Assembly: GCF_000620645.1 (NCBI RefSeq)
Contig: NZ_JIAV01000018.1
Coordinates: 1 to 64,000 of the forward strand
Reading direction: 5' to 3'
DNA from: Nocardioides sp. URHA0032
GTDB taxonomy: Bacteria > Actinomycetota > Actinomycetes > Propionibacteriales > Nocardioidaceae
DNA length: 64,000 bases
Positions 32,717-41,652 of this stretch are shown here, piece by piece. Below the pieces are notes generated by a model. That model ran no database searches and was not told the DNA's origin. It saw only the letters and a list, made by a program, of their open reading frames with translations. Position 1 is the stretch's first letter, and the number at the start of each line of letters is the position of its first letter. The translations under genes were made by a program, and so were the position numbers.

Positions 32717-35209
32717 TCACAGCCGGGGGTCCACCGGCTCGGACTCCAGGGCCAGGACGCCGAACACCGCCTCGTGCACCCGCCACAGCGGCTCGGCCCC
32801 GACGAACCGGCGCAGCGCCTCGATCCCGAGCCCGTGCTCACGCTCCGCGAGGCTCCGCTTGCGGCCGAGGTTGCGGTTGCGGAGCTCCTCGACGGAGTCG
32901 AGGTAGTCGGGACCGTAGATGATCCGCAGGTACTCCGGCCCGCGCACCTTGAGGCCGGGCTGGACGCCGCGGCCGACCGGGTGCGCGGGCTTCACGACCA
33001 TGCCCTCGCCGCCGGTGGACGTGAGCTCGGTCCACCACCGGACGCCGGCCTCCCGCTCGGCCGCGGACGACAGGTCCACCAGGATGCTGCGGGTCGGCGT
33101 GAGCAGCGGCGAGGACAGCGCGCCCAGGCGCTCTAGGTGCCACGGGTGGGGCTCGTCGACGGCGAGCAGCCGGCCCTCGGCGGCGAGCACATGGAAGGGC
33201 GCGAGCGTGATGCCGTCGAGCCCGTCGGAGGGGCGCACGTAGGCGGCGTACGCGTCCCGGAACGCCTGCGCGTTGGCGAGCCGTCTCCCGGTACGCCGGG
33301 CCAGCGCGTCGACGTCCAGCCCGCGCCGGGACGCGGTGGAGAGCACGTCCGCGAGGGCGGGCAGGGCGTGGAGTGCCGCGGTACCGACGGAGGCGTACTG
33401 CTCCTCGATGAGGCCGCGGGCCTTCGCCGACCACGGCAGCAGCTCGCAGTCGAGGACCAGCCAGTCGCTCGCCACCCGGTCGAACAGTGGCTCGACCGCC
33501 TCGCGCAGGAGGTCGACGAGAGTGGCCTGGAGCGTCCGGTCGGGGAAGAACGCGCGGCCCGTGCGGGTGTACACGGCACCGGTCGAGCCGTCGGCGACCC
33601 CGAACCGCCGCTCGGCGGTGTCGGCGTCGCGGGCGAGGACGGCGATCGCCCGGGAGCCCATGTGCTTCTCCTCGCACACGACGGCGGTGACGCCGGCCTT
33701 CGCGTAGTCGGCGAAGGCTCGCTCCGGGTGCTCGAGCAGGTCGCCCTCGGTCGCGGTCGGGGCCGGCGCCATGGTCGGCGGGAGGTAGACCAGCCACCGC
33801 GGGTCGACGGCGAACCGGCTCATCACCTCCAGCGCGGCCGCGGAGTTCTCTGCCGGGACCTTCACCCGGCCCGCGAGCTCGGTGTCGTGCCAGTGGTCGC
33901 CGGCGACGTCGCGGATGTCGAGCGTCGTGGCCTCGCGCTCGGTCGTCGGGGCGACCAGCGGCCGGACCGGCTCGAACCACGTCCGCTCCGCGGGCACCCG
34001 CACCAGCTCGCGGGACGGGTAGCGCAGCGCGGTCAGGTGGCCGCCGAACACCACGCCGGTGTCGAGGCAGATCGTGTTGTTGACCCACTCCGCCGCCGGG
34101 ACCGGCGTGTGCCCGTAGACGACCATCGCCGTACCGCGGTACTCCTGGGCCCACGGGTAGCGCACCGGCAGCCCGAACTCGTCGGTCTCGCCGGTGGTGT
34201 CGCCGTACAGCGCGAACGAGCGGACCCGGGCCGACGAGCGGCCGTGGTAGGCCTCCTTGAGGCCGGCGTGCGCGACGACCAGGCGACCCTCGTCGAGCAC
34301 GTAGTGGCTGATCAGGCCGTCCATGAACCGCAGCGCCGCCTGCCGGAACTCGTCGGTCTCGCCGGCGAGCTGGTCGAGCGACTCGGCCAGGCCGTGGGCG
34401 GTGCGCACGTCGGCGCCCCGCAGCGCGCGCACCAGCTTGGCCTCGTGGTTGCCGGAGACGCAGAGCGCGGTGCCGGCGGCGACCATGCCCATCACCAGCC
34501 GCAGCACGCCCGGGGTGTCCGGGCCGCGATCGACCAGGTCCCCGACGAACAGCGCCGTACGGCCCTCGGGGTGATGGGCACCCCCCGGCTCCACCACCCA
34601 CCCGAGCTCGCCCAGCAGCGTGCGCAGCTCGGAGGCGCAACCGTGCACGTCACCGATGACGTCGAACGGTCCGGCGAGGTCGCGACGGTCGTTCCACGAC
34701 CGCTCGCGGCCGATCGTGACGTCGTCGACCTCGTCCGGCCCGAGCACGTGGACCTTGCGGAAGCCCTCCTTGCGAAGCCCCTTGAGGGACCGCTGCAGGT
34801 CGCGCTGCTGGCGGCGCACCACGTGGCCGCCGAAGTCGCGGTCCGGGCGCTCGCGGTTGCGGTCGACCGCGACCGCTTCGGGTACGTCGAGCACGATCGC
34901 GTCCACCAGCACGTCGTGGTCCTTCGCGAGCCGCACCAGGGCCGCGCGGGCGTTGCGCTGGACGTTGGTGGCGTCGACGACGGTGAGCAGGCCGCGGCGC
35001 AGGCGGGTCCCGACGATGTAGTGCAGGACGTCGAAGGCGTCGGGCGTGGCGTCCTGGTCGTTCTCGTCGTCGGCGACCAGGCCTCGGCAGAAGTCGCTCG
35101 AGATCACCTGGGTCGGGCGGAAGTGCCGGGCGGCGAACGTGGACTTGCCACTCCCGGACACCCCGACCAGCAGGACCAGGCCGAGGGCGGGCACGGTGAT
35201 CTCACGCAC
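32717..35209 (-). CDS. pnkp: Polynucleotide kinase-phosphatase of bacterial RNA repair
   Basis: An 830-residue three-module enzyme. (1) 5'-OH kinase: P-loop GVSGSGKS at 16-23. (2) Metallophosphoesterase that heals 2',3'-cyclic ends: GDVHG (186-190), GDLVDRG (223-229), GNHE (253-256), AHAG (313-316) and GHTP (366-369). (3) Adenylyltransferase/ligase-like domain with nucleotidyl lysine K515 in EEKHMGSR. The set defines bacterial Pnkp, which with Hen1 forms an RNA repair complex that rejoins ribotoxin-cut tRNAs. Its start overlaps the hen1 3' end by 8 bases. All motifs are intact. The rib operon follows on the same strand. Confidence 0.93.
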   Translation of the reverse strand: MREITVPALGLVLLVGVSGSGKSTFAARHFRPTQVISSDFCRGLVADDENDQDATPDAFDVLHYIVGTRLRRGLLTVVDATNVQRNARAALVRLAKDHDVLVDAIVLDVPEAVAVDRNRERPDRDFGGHVVRRQQRDLQRSLKGLRKEGFRKVHVLGPDEVDDVTIGRERSWNDRRDLAGPFDVIGDVHGCASELRTLLGELGWVVEPGGAHHPEGRTALFVGDLVDRGPDTPGVLRLVMGMVAAGTALCVSGNHEAKLVRALRGADVRTAHGLAESLDQLAGETDEFRQAALRFMDGLISHYVLDEGRLVVAHAGLKEAYHGRSSARVRSFALYGDTTGETDEFGLPVRYPWAQEYRGTAMVVYGHTPVPAAEWVNNTICLDTGVVFGGHLTALRYPSRELVRVPAERTWFEPVRPLVAPTTEREATTLDIRDVAGDHWHDTELAGRVKVPAENSAAALEVMSRFAVDPRWLVYLPPTMAPAPTATEGDLLEHPERAFADYAKAGVTAVVCEEKHMGSRAIAVLARDADTAERRFGVADGSTGAVYTRTGRAFFPDRTLQATLVDLLREAVEPLFDRVASDWLVLDCELLPWSAKARGLIEEQYASVGTAALHALPALADVLSTASRRGLDVDALARRTGRRLANAQAFRDAYAAYVRPSDGLDGITLAPFHVLAAEGRLLAVDEPHPWHLERLGALSSPLLTPTRSILVDLSSAAEREAGVRWWTELTSTGGEGMVVKPAHPVGRGVQPGLKVRGPEYLRIIYGPDYLDSVEELRNRNLGRKRSLAEREHGLGIEALRRFVGAEPLWRVHEAVFGVLALESEPVDPRL

Positions 35210-36572
35210 GGCGGAACACCCCCAGCTGGGTCGGTGCGCCGCGGTCCGGGTCCACGTCGCCGATCCCCCGGATCTCGACCGTGTAGCCGTGCTCGGCGCA
35301 GACCCGCTCGCACCAGGTCGCGAACTCCGCCCGGGACCACTCGAACCGGTGGTCGGGATGGCGGAAGCCGGCGAGGCCGTCGTACCGGTCGTTGTACTCG
35401 CTGTTCGGCGTGGTCAGCACGACCGCAGCCGGCCGGGCCTGGCCGAACACGACCCGCTCGATCGCCGGCAGCCGCTCCGGGTCGACGTGCTCGACGACCT
35501 CCATCAGCACCGCCGCGTCGTACCCCGCGAAGCGCTCGTCGGTGTAGGTGAGCGCGCCCTGGAACAGCGTGATCCGCTCGGCCTGCCGCTCCGCCATCCG
35601 CTCCAGCCCGAGCCGGCGGCCGGCGACCCTCAGCGACGTCGACGAGACGTCGACCCCGGTGATCCGGTCGAGCCCCGGCCGCTCGACGAGACGCTGGAGC
35701 AGGCGGCCGCCGCCGCAGCCGAGATCGATGACCGACCGGGCGCCGAGCTCCTCGAGGACGGCGAGGACCGCGTCGTGGCGCTGGACGTTCAGCGCGACGC
35801 GGCGCCCGGACGGCTCGGGCTCGAGGGCCTCCTCGACGTCGTCCCCGAGCTCGGCGAGCCGCACGAGCGCGTCGGCGGTGAGGCGGTCGCTGCGGGCGAG
35901 GTAGCGCCGGGTGATCAGCTCGCGCTCGGGGTGCTCGAGCAGCCAGGAGCCGCCCGAGCGCAGCAGCTTGTCCACCTCGTCGGCGCCCTGCCAGTAGTGC
36001 TTGGACTCGTCGAGCACGGGCAGCAGGACGTGCAGCTGGTTGAGTGCGTCCGCGAGCCGGACGGTGCCGGAGAGCGTGAGCCGGACGTAGCGGGAGTCAC
36101 CCCAGTCGAGGTCGTCGTCGAGCGGGATCGGTACGGCGTCGACGGTCCAGCCGAGCGGCTCGAAGAGGCGGTGCGCGACGTCGGACCCGCCGCGACACGG
36201 CAGCACAGGGATGGCGAGCTCCAGCGGGATCGGGGTGTCGGCGAGGTCCTGGCGGCTCTTGCAGATGCCCGCGCGGGCCGTGCTGAAGACGTCCGCGAGC
36301 GCGACGCCGAGCAGCGAGGAGGCGGCGTACGGGCGGTCGTTGACGTACTGCGCGAGGCTGAAGTCGGCCGACTTCGTGCGCGACCGGGCCATCCGGACGG
36401 GGTCGACGTCGAGCACCAGGGCCGCCGTGCAGCGCCGGTCGTCGGCCTCGGGGTAGAAGACGGTGGCGGTCCCGAAGGACTGGCGGAACTCCTGGACCCG
36501 GTCGGGGTGCTTGTGCAGGAGGTGGCCGAGGTCGGTTGCCGGGACGTGCGTCGTCGTGATGGTCAGGAGCAC
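35202..36572 (-). CDS. hen1: 3'-terminal RNA ribose 2'-O-methyltransferase Hen1
   Basis: A 456-residue bacterial Hen1. The N-terminal half (to about 245) is the bacterial-specific domain that binds Pnkp and activates its ligase. The C-terminal methyltransferase has the SAM motif DLGCGGGR (283-290), the metal-binding E-x2-E-H (E358, E361, H362) and a further histidine in RHPDHRFEW. It methylates the 2'-OH at the 3' end of the broken RNA before sealing, making the junction resistant to renewed cutting. The GTG at 36572 follows CAGACT (36584-36579) by 6 bases, so a leaderless message is likely. Confidence 0.93.
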   Translation of the reverse strand: MLLTITTTHVPATDLGHLLHKHPDRVQEFRQSFGTATVFYPEADDRRCTAALVLDVDPVRMARSRTKSADFSLAQYVNDRPYAASSLLGVALADVFSTARAGICKSRQDLADTPIPLELAIPVLPCRGGSDVAHRLFEPLGWTVDAVPIPLDDDLDWGDSRYVRLTLSGTVRLADALNQLHVLLPVLDESKHYWQGADEVDKLLRSGGSWLLEHPERELITRRYLARSDRLTADALVRLAELGDDVEEALEPEPSGRRVALNVQRHDAVLAVLEELGARSVIDLGCGGGRLLQRLVERPGLDRITGVDVSSTSLRVAGRRLGLERMAERQAERITLFQGALTYTDERFAGYDAAVLMEVVEHVDPERLPAIERVVFGQARPAAVVLTTPNSEYNDRYDGLAGFRHPDHRFEWSRAEFATWCERVCAEHGYTVEIRGIGDVDPDRGAPTQLGVFRRA

Positions 36573-36578
36573 CGGCTC

Positions 36579-36584
36579 AGTCTG
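36579..36584 (-). promoter_or_regulatory. Leaderless -10 of hen1-pnkp
   Basis: CAGACT, 6 bases before the hen1 GTG, with no ribosome-binding site between. It is the only promoter-like element seen for the two-gene RNA repair operon. Confidence 0.4.
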
Positions 36585-36656
36585 CCGCGCGGGTGGTCGC
36601 GGGTCTCATCGATTTCCGTACGGCAACCCGACCGGGACCAGGAGCGTCACAGCCGC

Positions 36657-37535
36657 GTGAAGACCACCGCCGGGCTCGCGGCCGCCGCCCTCGCCCTCCT
36701 GGCCGGCGGGTGCAGCGACGACCCCCGCGAGCCGGCCGCCCGATCCGGGGCTCCGGCCGTCGTCGCCACGACCTCCGACCGGCCGACGCTGGAGCAAGTG
36801 GTCGCCGACCCCGGTGCCACGCTCTCGGACGTCACGGTCCGCCCGGGACCGGACGGCCTGGTCGTCCATGCCTGGTGGGTGCTGCGCCGGCACGGCCACA
36901 CGTTCGGCGCGATCGTGACCAGCGACGACCGGATGGAGACGGCCTCGTACGCCCCGGGGACGTACCGCGCATGGTCCGCGCACGAGCCGCGCGTCACCAG
37001 GCCCTCCCCCGCTCCCGGGATGGGCGGGCTGCTGACCAGCGACATCCTCTCCCTCCAGGACGGCACCCGCGCGCAGCAGGGCGGCCACGACGGCGCGACC
37101 CTGGCGCCGTTCGAGCGCCTGGTGCGCTCGGTCGGCGGCGGCCCGTGGGAGCGGTTCGACGTCCCGATGACCCACGGCCAGCAGGCGTACACCGGCGGCC
37201 AGGTGGTGCTCCCCGACGGCCGGCTGCTCGCCCTCCTCGACGCCTGGAGCGGCGACCGGCGGGAGCGGGAGAACCCGGTGTGGCACGGTCTCTGGATCAG
37301 TGCCGGCGACGACTGGGCGTCGTACCGGCCGTGGCGCCCGGCGTTCACGCCGGCGCTGCCGGCGCTGCCGGCGCCGCAGCGACCCTGGGGGCCGCTCCTG
37401 GCGCTCGGCGCGTCCCTCGACCGGAGGCAGACCACGGGCCCGGTCGTCTGGGTGAGCACCCTCGACCGGCTCTACGTCTCCACCGACGGGGCGCAGACCT
37501 TCCGGGAGGTCGCGGCCCGGCCGGCCACCGGCTAG
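36657..37535 (+). CDS. Predicted lipoprotein of unknown function
   Basis: A 292-residue exported protein: basic start, hydrophobic [12 protein letters not shown] with a lipobox-like cysteine at residue 18, then a Pro/Gly-rich mature part with repeated hydrophobic strands and several Trp ([50 protein letters not shown]). The last stretch resembles a sialidase/BNR-type Asp-box (STDGAQTF), so a beta-propeller-like fold is possible. The lipobox has Ala at -3, which is acceptable but weak. Divergent from hen1 and convergent with rpe (4-base overlap of the stops). No pathway link. Confidence 0.65.
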   Translation: MKTTAGLAAAALALLAGGCSDDPREPAARSGAPAVVATTSDRPTLEQVVADPGATLSDVTVRPGPDGLVVHAWWVLRRHGHTFGAIVTSDDRMETASYAPGTYRAWSAHEPRVTRPSPAPGMGGLLTSDILSLQDGTRAQQGGHDGATLAPFERLVRSVGGGPWERFDVPMTHGQQAYTGGQVVLPDGRLLALLDAWSGDRRERENPVWHGLWISAGDDWASYRPWRPAFTPALPALPAPQRPWGPLLALGASLDRRQTTGPVVWVSTLDRLYVSTDGAQTFREVAARPATG

Positions 37536-38197
37536 CCTCGCGCGGCCTCGGCCCGGGCCCGCAGCTCGGCCACCATCCGGTCGGGGTCGTCGGCGGAGTA
37601 GACGGCCGACCCGGCCACGAACACGTCGGCGCCCGCCTCGGCGCAGCGCCCGATCGTGTCGAGCGAGACGCCGCCGTCGACCTGGAGCCAGGTCTCGACG
37701 CCGTGCTTGTCCATCAGCTCGCGGGCGCGCCGGATCTTGGGCAGGCACAGGTCCAGGAACTGCTGGCCGCCGAAGCCCGGCTCCACGGTCATCACCAGGA
37801 CCATGTCGAGCTCGGCGAGCAGGTCCTCGTAGGGGTCGATCGGCGTCGCGGGCTTCAGTGCCATCGCCGCGCGGGCGCCGTGCGCCCGGATCTCGCGGGC
37901 CAGCCGGACCGGCGCCTTCGCCGCCTCCACGTGGAACGTGACCGAGCCGCAGCCGGCCTCGACGTACGCCAGCGCGTTGTCGTCGGCGTCCTCGATCATC
38001 AGGTGCGCGTCGAGGGGTACATCGGTGCTGCGGGCCAGCGCCTCGACCATCGTCGGACCGAAGGTCAGGTTCGGGACGAAGTGGTTGTCCATCACGTCCA
38101 CGTGGACCCAGTCGGCGCTGCCGATCCGTCCGACCTCCGCGCCGAGGCGCGCGAAGTCGGCGTTGAGGATGCTCGGCGTGATCTGGATGTGCCCCAC
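37532..38197 (-). CDS. rpe: Ribulose-phosphate 3-epimerase
   Basis: Interconverts ribulose-5-phosphate and xylulose-5-phosphate; a 221-residue TIM barrel. Metal ligands in [27 protein letters not shown] and [14 protein letters not shown] for phosphate, and [12 protein letters not shown] are all present. GTG start 6 bases after the recQ stop. Ribulose-5-phosphate is also the RibB substrate, but rpe is not in the rib operon. Confidence 0.96.
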   Translation of the reverse strand: MGHIQITPSILNADFARLGAEVGRIGSADWVHVDVMDNHFVPNLTFGPTMVEALARSTDVPLDAHLMIEDADDNALAYVEAGCGSVTFHVEAAKAPVRLAREIRAHGARAAMALKPATPIDPYEDLLAELDMVLVMTVEPGFGGQQFLDLCLPKIRRARELMDKHGVETWLQVDGGVSLDTIGRCAEAGADVFVAGSAVYSADDPDRMVAELRARAEAARG

Positions 38198-38203
38198 GGA
38201 CGA

Positions 38204-39796
38204 TCAGTCTAGGGCGTGGAGCAGGTCGTCCTCGACGAGCTCGAGCGCCAGGGTGCGGTAGCCCACCTCGTCGAACAGCACGGTGAGCCGGTCCTCCTCG
38301 ACGTCGGTGACCACGCCGGGACCGAATGCCTCGTGCCGCACCCGGTCCTGCACAGAGTAGGCCGCGTCGCCGGGCTCGACCGGGTCCGGCGCGGTGCCGG
38401 CCCGGCAGCTGTCGCACACCCCGCACCGCCGGGCGAGCCGCTCACCGAAGTAGCCGACGAGGAACTCGGCGCGGCAGCGGTCGGTCTCGGCGTACGCACG
38501 CACCATCTCGACGCGGGAGCGCTCCAGCCTCCGGTGGGACTCGGCGAGCTCGATCGCCCGGGCGACCGGGTCCGCGTCGGGGTCGGACTGCCGGGCCAGC
38601 TCGAGCAGGTTGAGGATGCGTCCGACCCTGCGGGGACCGGCGCCGGACCGCTCGGCGACCGCGCGCGGCTCCGTGCCGACCTCGGCGGCAGCGGCGGAGA
38701 CGGCCTCGACGTCCGCGCGCTTCGGCACCCCGGCGCTGAAGAACCGTCCCAGCGCGAGGTCCTCGGGGCGGTAGTGCAGCGTGCAGGTCGCCGGCTCGCC
38801 GTCGCGGCCCGCTCGGCCCGCCTCCTGGTAGTAGCTGTCCAGTGACTCGGGTGCCTGCGCGTGCAGGACCCAGCGGATGTCGGGCTTGTCGATGCCCATG
38901 CCGAAGGCGGACGTCGCCACCACGACGTCCTGCCCGCCGGCCATGAACGCCTCCTGCGCCTCCGAGCGGCGGCGATGGCCGAGACCGGCGTGGTAGGCCG
39001 TGGCCCGGCGGCCGCGCTCGACGAGCGCGGCGGCGTACTCCTCCGCTGCGGGGCGGGTGCGGCAGTAGACGATGCCAGGCCCCTCCGCCTCCGCCGCGGC
39101 GTCCAGCACGGCCGCACGCTGGTCGTCGGCGTCGACGTGCCGGATCACTGCCAGCGCGAGGTTGTCGCGCTCGAAGCCGGTCACCACGGTCTCGGGGGCG
39201 TCGAGGCAGAGCCGCTCCAGGACCTCCTCGCGCACGGGCGGCGCGGCGGTCGCCGTCATCGCCACGACCCGCGGGCGGCCGAGCTCCCCGAGGAGGTCGC
39301 CCAGGCGGAAGTAGTCGGGCCGGAAGTCGTGCCCCCAGGCCGAGACGCAGTGCGCCTCGTCGACCGCCACCAGGCTCGGGCGGAGGGCGGCCACGCGCTC
39401 ACGCACGTCGGGGTTGGCGAGTTGCTCCGGTGCCAGGAACAGGAACTCGAGCGACCCGGCGGCCGCCGCCTCGAGCGCCTCACGGCGGGCCGCCTCGGAC
39501 TCCGCCGAGCTGATCCGGCCGGCGCGCACCCGCGCGCCCGCCGCCTCGAGCTTGGCGATCTGGTCCTGCTGCAGCGCGAGCAGCGGCGAGATCACGATCG
39601 TGGGACCGTCGATGAGCAGGCCGGCGAGCTGGTAGACCAGCGACTTGCCCGAGCCGGTCGGCGCGATCAGCAGCACGTCGTGGCCGTCGAGCAGCGCCGC
39701 GGTCGCCTCGGCCTGCCCCGGGAGCAGGGTCTCGTGGCCGAAGGCCTCCCGGGCGGTGTCACGGACGGTGCGGAGCAGCTCGGCGCGGGCGGTCAC
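38204..39796 (-). CDS. recQ: RecQ-family DNA helicase with a PcrA-like C-terminal tail
   Basis: A 530-residue 3'-5' DNA helicase. Motif I APTGSGKS, motif II VDEAHCVSAWGHDFRPDY and motif VI QEAGRAGRDG are intact, followed by the zinc-binding domain (CRAEFLVGYFGE... CGVCDSCRAG). No HRDC domain is present. Instead the last 50 residues (VRHEAFGPGVVTDVEED... TLALELVEDDLL) resemble the Tudor-like tail of PcrA/UvrD, which contacts RNA polymerase, suggesting transcription-linked action (inference). Starts with GTG; a large hairpin separates it from ligD. Confidence 0.93.
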   Translation of the reverse strand: MTARAELLRTVRDTAREAFGHETLLPGQAEATAALLDGHDVLLIAPTGSGKSLVYQLAGLLIDGPTIVISPLLALQQDQIAKLEAAGARVRAGRISSAESEAARREALEAAAAGSLEFLFLAPEQLANPDVRERVAALRPSLVAVDEAHCVSAWGHDFRPDYFRLGDLLGELGRPRVVAMTATAAPPVREEVLERLCLDAPETVVTGFERDNLALAVIRHVDADDQRAAVLDAAAEAEGPGIVYCRTRPAAEEYAAALVERGRRATAYHAGLGHRRRSEAQEAFMAGGQDVVVATSAFGMGIDKPDIRWVLHAQAPESLDSYYQEAGRAGRDGEPATCTLHYRPEDLALGRFFSAGVPKRADVEAVSAAAAEVGTEPRAVAERSGAGPRRVGRILNLLELARQSDPDADPVARAIELAESHRRLERSRVEMVRAYAETDRCRAEFLVGYFGERLARRCGVCDSCRAGTAPDPVEPGDAAYSVQDRVRHEAFGPGVVTDVEEDRLTVLFDEVGYRTLALELVEDDLLHALD

Positions 39797-39851
39797 GCGC
39801 GTGGGGGTTCCCCTGGGCCGGCATGCTCAGGCTCGCCCGACGGGGTGAGGT

Positions 39852-39903
39852 CGGGTCGTCCGCCCCAGGGTGGCGTATTCACGCGCCAGAGGCGGACGAC
39901 CCG
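39852..39903 (-). terminator. Long hairpin downstream of the LigD-type gene
   Basis: A perfect 13-pair inverted repeat (CGGGTCGTCCGCC at 39852-39864, complement at 39891-39903) encloses a second 5-pair hairpin (TGGCG/CGCCA). It begins directly at the stop codon of the ligD-like gene. There is no U-run, but its position suggests a terminator or RNA 3'-end stabiliser between ligD and recQ. Confidence 0.55.
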
Positions 39904-40830
39904 TCAGGCCTCGGGGTCGGCCCACTCCAGCAGGGGCGCGATGTCGAAGACGTGGTCGTCGATGTCGGCGTGCAGGTCGCCGATCTCGGCGAACCGTGCA
40001 GGCACGGTGAAGATCGTGAGGTCGCGGGGGTCGACGTCGTCGACCTCGTCCCAGCGGATCGGCGTGGAGACCCGCGCGTCGGGGAGGCCGCGGACGGAGT
40101 ACGCCGCGGCGATGGTGTGGTCGCGGGCGTTCTGGTTGTAGTCCACGAACAGCTGATGCGGGTCCCGGTCCTTGGTCCACCACGTCGTGGTGACGTCCTC
40201 GGGCGCCCGGCGCTCGACCTCCCGGGCGAACGCGAGCGCCGCCCGGCGTACCTCCTTGAAGCCGTGCTCGGGCTTGATCCGGACGTAGACGTGCATGCCC
40301 TTGCTGCCGCTCGTCTTCGGGAAGCCGACCGCGCCCAGCTCGTCGAGCACCTCGTGCGCCACGTGCGCGACCCGGCGGACGGTGTCGAAGTCGCAGAGCG
40401 GCCCGGGGTCGAGGTCGATGCGCCACTCGTCGGGCTTCTCGGTGTCCGCGCGGCGGCTGTTCCACGGGTGGAACTCGACCGTGGACATCTGCACCGCCCA
40501 GATCACCGCACCGAGCTCGGTGACGCACAGCTCGTCGGCGGTGCGGTTCCAGCGGGGGAAGTGCAGCTCGACGGTCTCCACCCAGGGCGGGGCACCGGCG
40601 GGCAGCCGCTTCTGGTGCACCTTGTCGCCGGCCAGCCCCTTCGGGAACCGGTGGAGCATGCAGGGCCGCTCGAACAGCGCGTTCACGATCCCGGGCCCGA
40701 CGGCGAGGTAGTACTCGACGAGGTCGAGCTTCGTCGCACCGCTGTCCGGGAAGTACACCCGATCCGGGTTGGAGACCCGGACGACGCGGTCGTCGACCTC
40801 GATCTCCACCGACGGCGACTTCGAGGGCAT
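39904..40830 (-). CDS. ligD: Stand-alone LigD-type polymerase/primase domain
   Basis: A 308-residue archaeo-eukaryotic primase-like protein matching the polymerase domain of LigD, which fills gaps, preferably with ribonucleotides, in non-homologous end joining. Catalytic acidic pair in WRIDLDPG, the nucleotide-binding SGSKGMHVYV, and the third acidic residue before DYNQNARDHT. No ligase or nuclease domain is fused and no ku is nearby; such split polymerases are frequent in actinobacteria. Transcribed from a leaderless -10 TAGATT (40842-40837), divergent from the ATPase gene. Confidence 0.9.
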   Translation of the reverse strand: MPSKSPSVEIEVDDRVVRVSNPDRVYFPDSGATKLDLVEYYLAVGPGIVNALFERPCMLHRFPKGLAGDKVHQKRLPAGAPPWVETVELHFPRWNRTADELCVTELGAVIWAVQMSTVEFHPWNSRRADTEKPDEWRIDLDPGPLCDFDTVRRVAHVAHEVLDELGAVGFPKTSGSKGMHVYVRIKPEHGFKEVRRAALAFAREVERRAPEDVTTTWWTKDRDPHQLFVDYNQNARDHTIAAAYSVRGLPDARVSTPIRWDEVDDVDPRDLTIFTVPARFAEIGDLHADIDDHVFDIAPLLEWADPEA

Positions 40831-40836
40831 GGCCCC

Positions 40837-40863
40837 AATCTAGGGGGTGGCTGTGCCTACGGT
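40837..40863. promoter_or_regulatory. Divergent leaderless promoters between ligD and the ATPase gene
   Basis: Only 39 bases separate the two start codons. Minus strand: TAGATT (40842-40837) plus 6 bases, then ATG 40830. Plus strand: TACGGT (40858-40863) plus 6 bases, then ATG 40870. The promoters must share their upstream DNA, so the two genes are likely to be co-regulated or to interfere. Confidence 0.55.
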
Positions 40864-40869
40864 GCTCGC

Positions 40870-41607
40870 ATGGACTTCGACCAGCCACCGGTGGTGCGGG
40901 CGTGGGTGGACCCGGAGCGAGCCCTGCCGGGCGGGCAGTGGCCGATGAGCATCCCGGCGGTCGCCCAGCTCGCAGCCGACGGGCTCGAGCTCTCGCCGTT
41001 CGTGACCTTCCTGGTCGGCGAGAACGGCTCGGGCAAGTCGACGATCGTGGAGGCGGTCGCGACCGCCTACGGACTGGGCGCCGAGGGCGGGTCGACCGGC
41101 AGCCGGCACGCCACGCGCGCCTCGGAGTCTCCCCTCGGCCGGGCGCTGCGGCTGCAGCGCGGCCTCGGCGCCGGCCGGTGGGGCTTCTTCCTGCGTGCCG
41201 AGACGATGCACGGCTACTACTCCTACCTCGAGGACAACCCCGGACCCCAGGACGCTGCCCGGCGCGACCCGGTCTTCCACGAGATGAGCCACGGGGAGTC
41301 GTTCCTCGAGGTGCTGCGCACGCGCTTCGACTCCCCCGGCCTCTACTGCCTCGACGAGCCCGAGGCTGCCCTCTCGTTCTCCTCCACCCTCGCGCTGATC
41401 GGCGCGCTGGGCCGGATCGTCGAGTCCGGCGGACAGGTCCTCTGCGCCACGCACTCCCCCGTGCTCGCCGCGATGCCGGGCGCCACGATCCTCGAGGTGG
41501 GCGACTGGGGCATCCGGCGTACGACCTGGGAGGAGCTGGAGCTCGTGCAGCACTGGCGCCGCTACCTGGAGGCGCCTGGGCGCTACCTGCGCCACGTCCT
41601 CGACTGA
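40870..41607 (+). CDS. ABC-type AAA ATPase, soluble
   Basis: A 245-residue soluble ATPase with a complete ABC head: Walker A GENGSGKSTI (about 51-60), signature-like SHGES, Walker B LYCLDEPEAALS and H-loop CATHSPVLA. There is no membrane partner and no coiled coil; this is the AAA_21-type ATPase found as a single-gene family in many bacteria, related to the heads of SMC/OLD proteins. Head-to-head with the LigD-type polymerase through a 39-base promoter, so a role in DNA repair or end handling is plausible but unproved. Confidence 0.82.
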   Translation: MDFDQPPVVRAWVDPERALPGGQWPMSIPAVAQLAADGLELSPFVTFLVGENGSGKSTIVEAVATAYGLGAEGGSTGSRHATRASESPLGRALRLQRGLGAGRWGFFLRAETMHGYYSYLEDNPGPQDAARRDPVFHEMSHGESFLEVLRTRFDSPGLYCLDEPEAALSFSSTLALIGALGRIVESGGQVLCATHSPVLAAMPGATILEVGDWGIRRTTWEELELVQHWRRYLEAPGRYLRHVLD

Positions 41608-41620
41608 TCCACCTCCGCGT

Positions 41621-41646
41621 GCAACGCAATCGCGGCCCGGGAGTCT
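41621..41646 (+). promoter_or_regulatory. ECF-type promoter in front of the sigma-factor stub
   Basis: GCAAC (41621-41625) and GTCT (41643-41646), 17 bases apart, resemble the -35 and -10 of ECF sigma factor promoters (GGAAC and GTCT). It precedes a truncated ECF-like gene, which fits an old autoregulated promoter. Confidence 0.45.
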
Positions 41647-41652
41647 GAAGGT

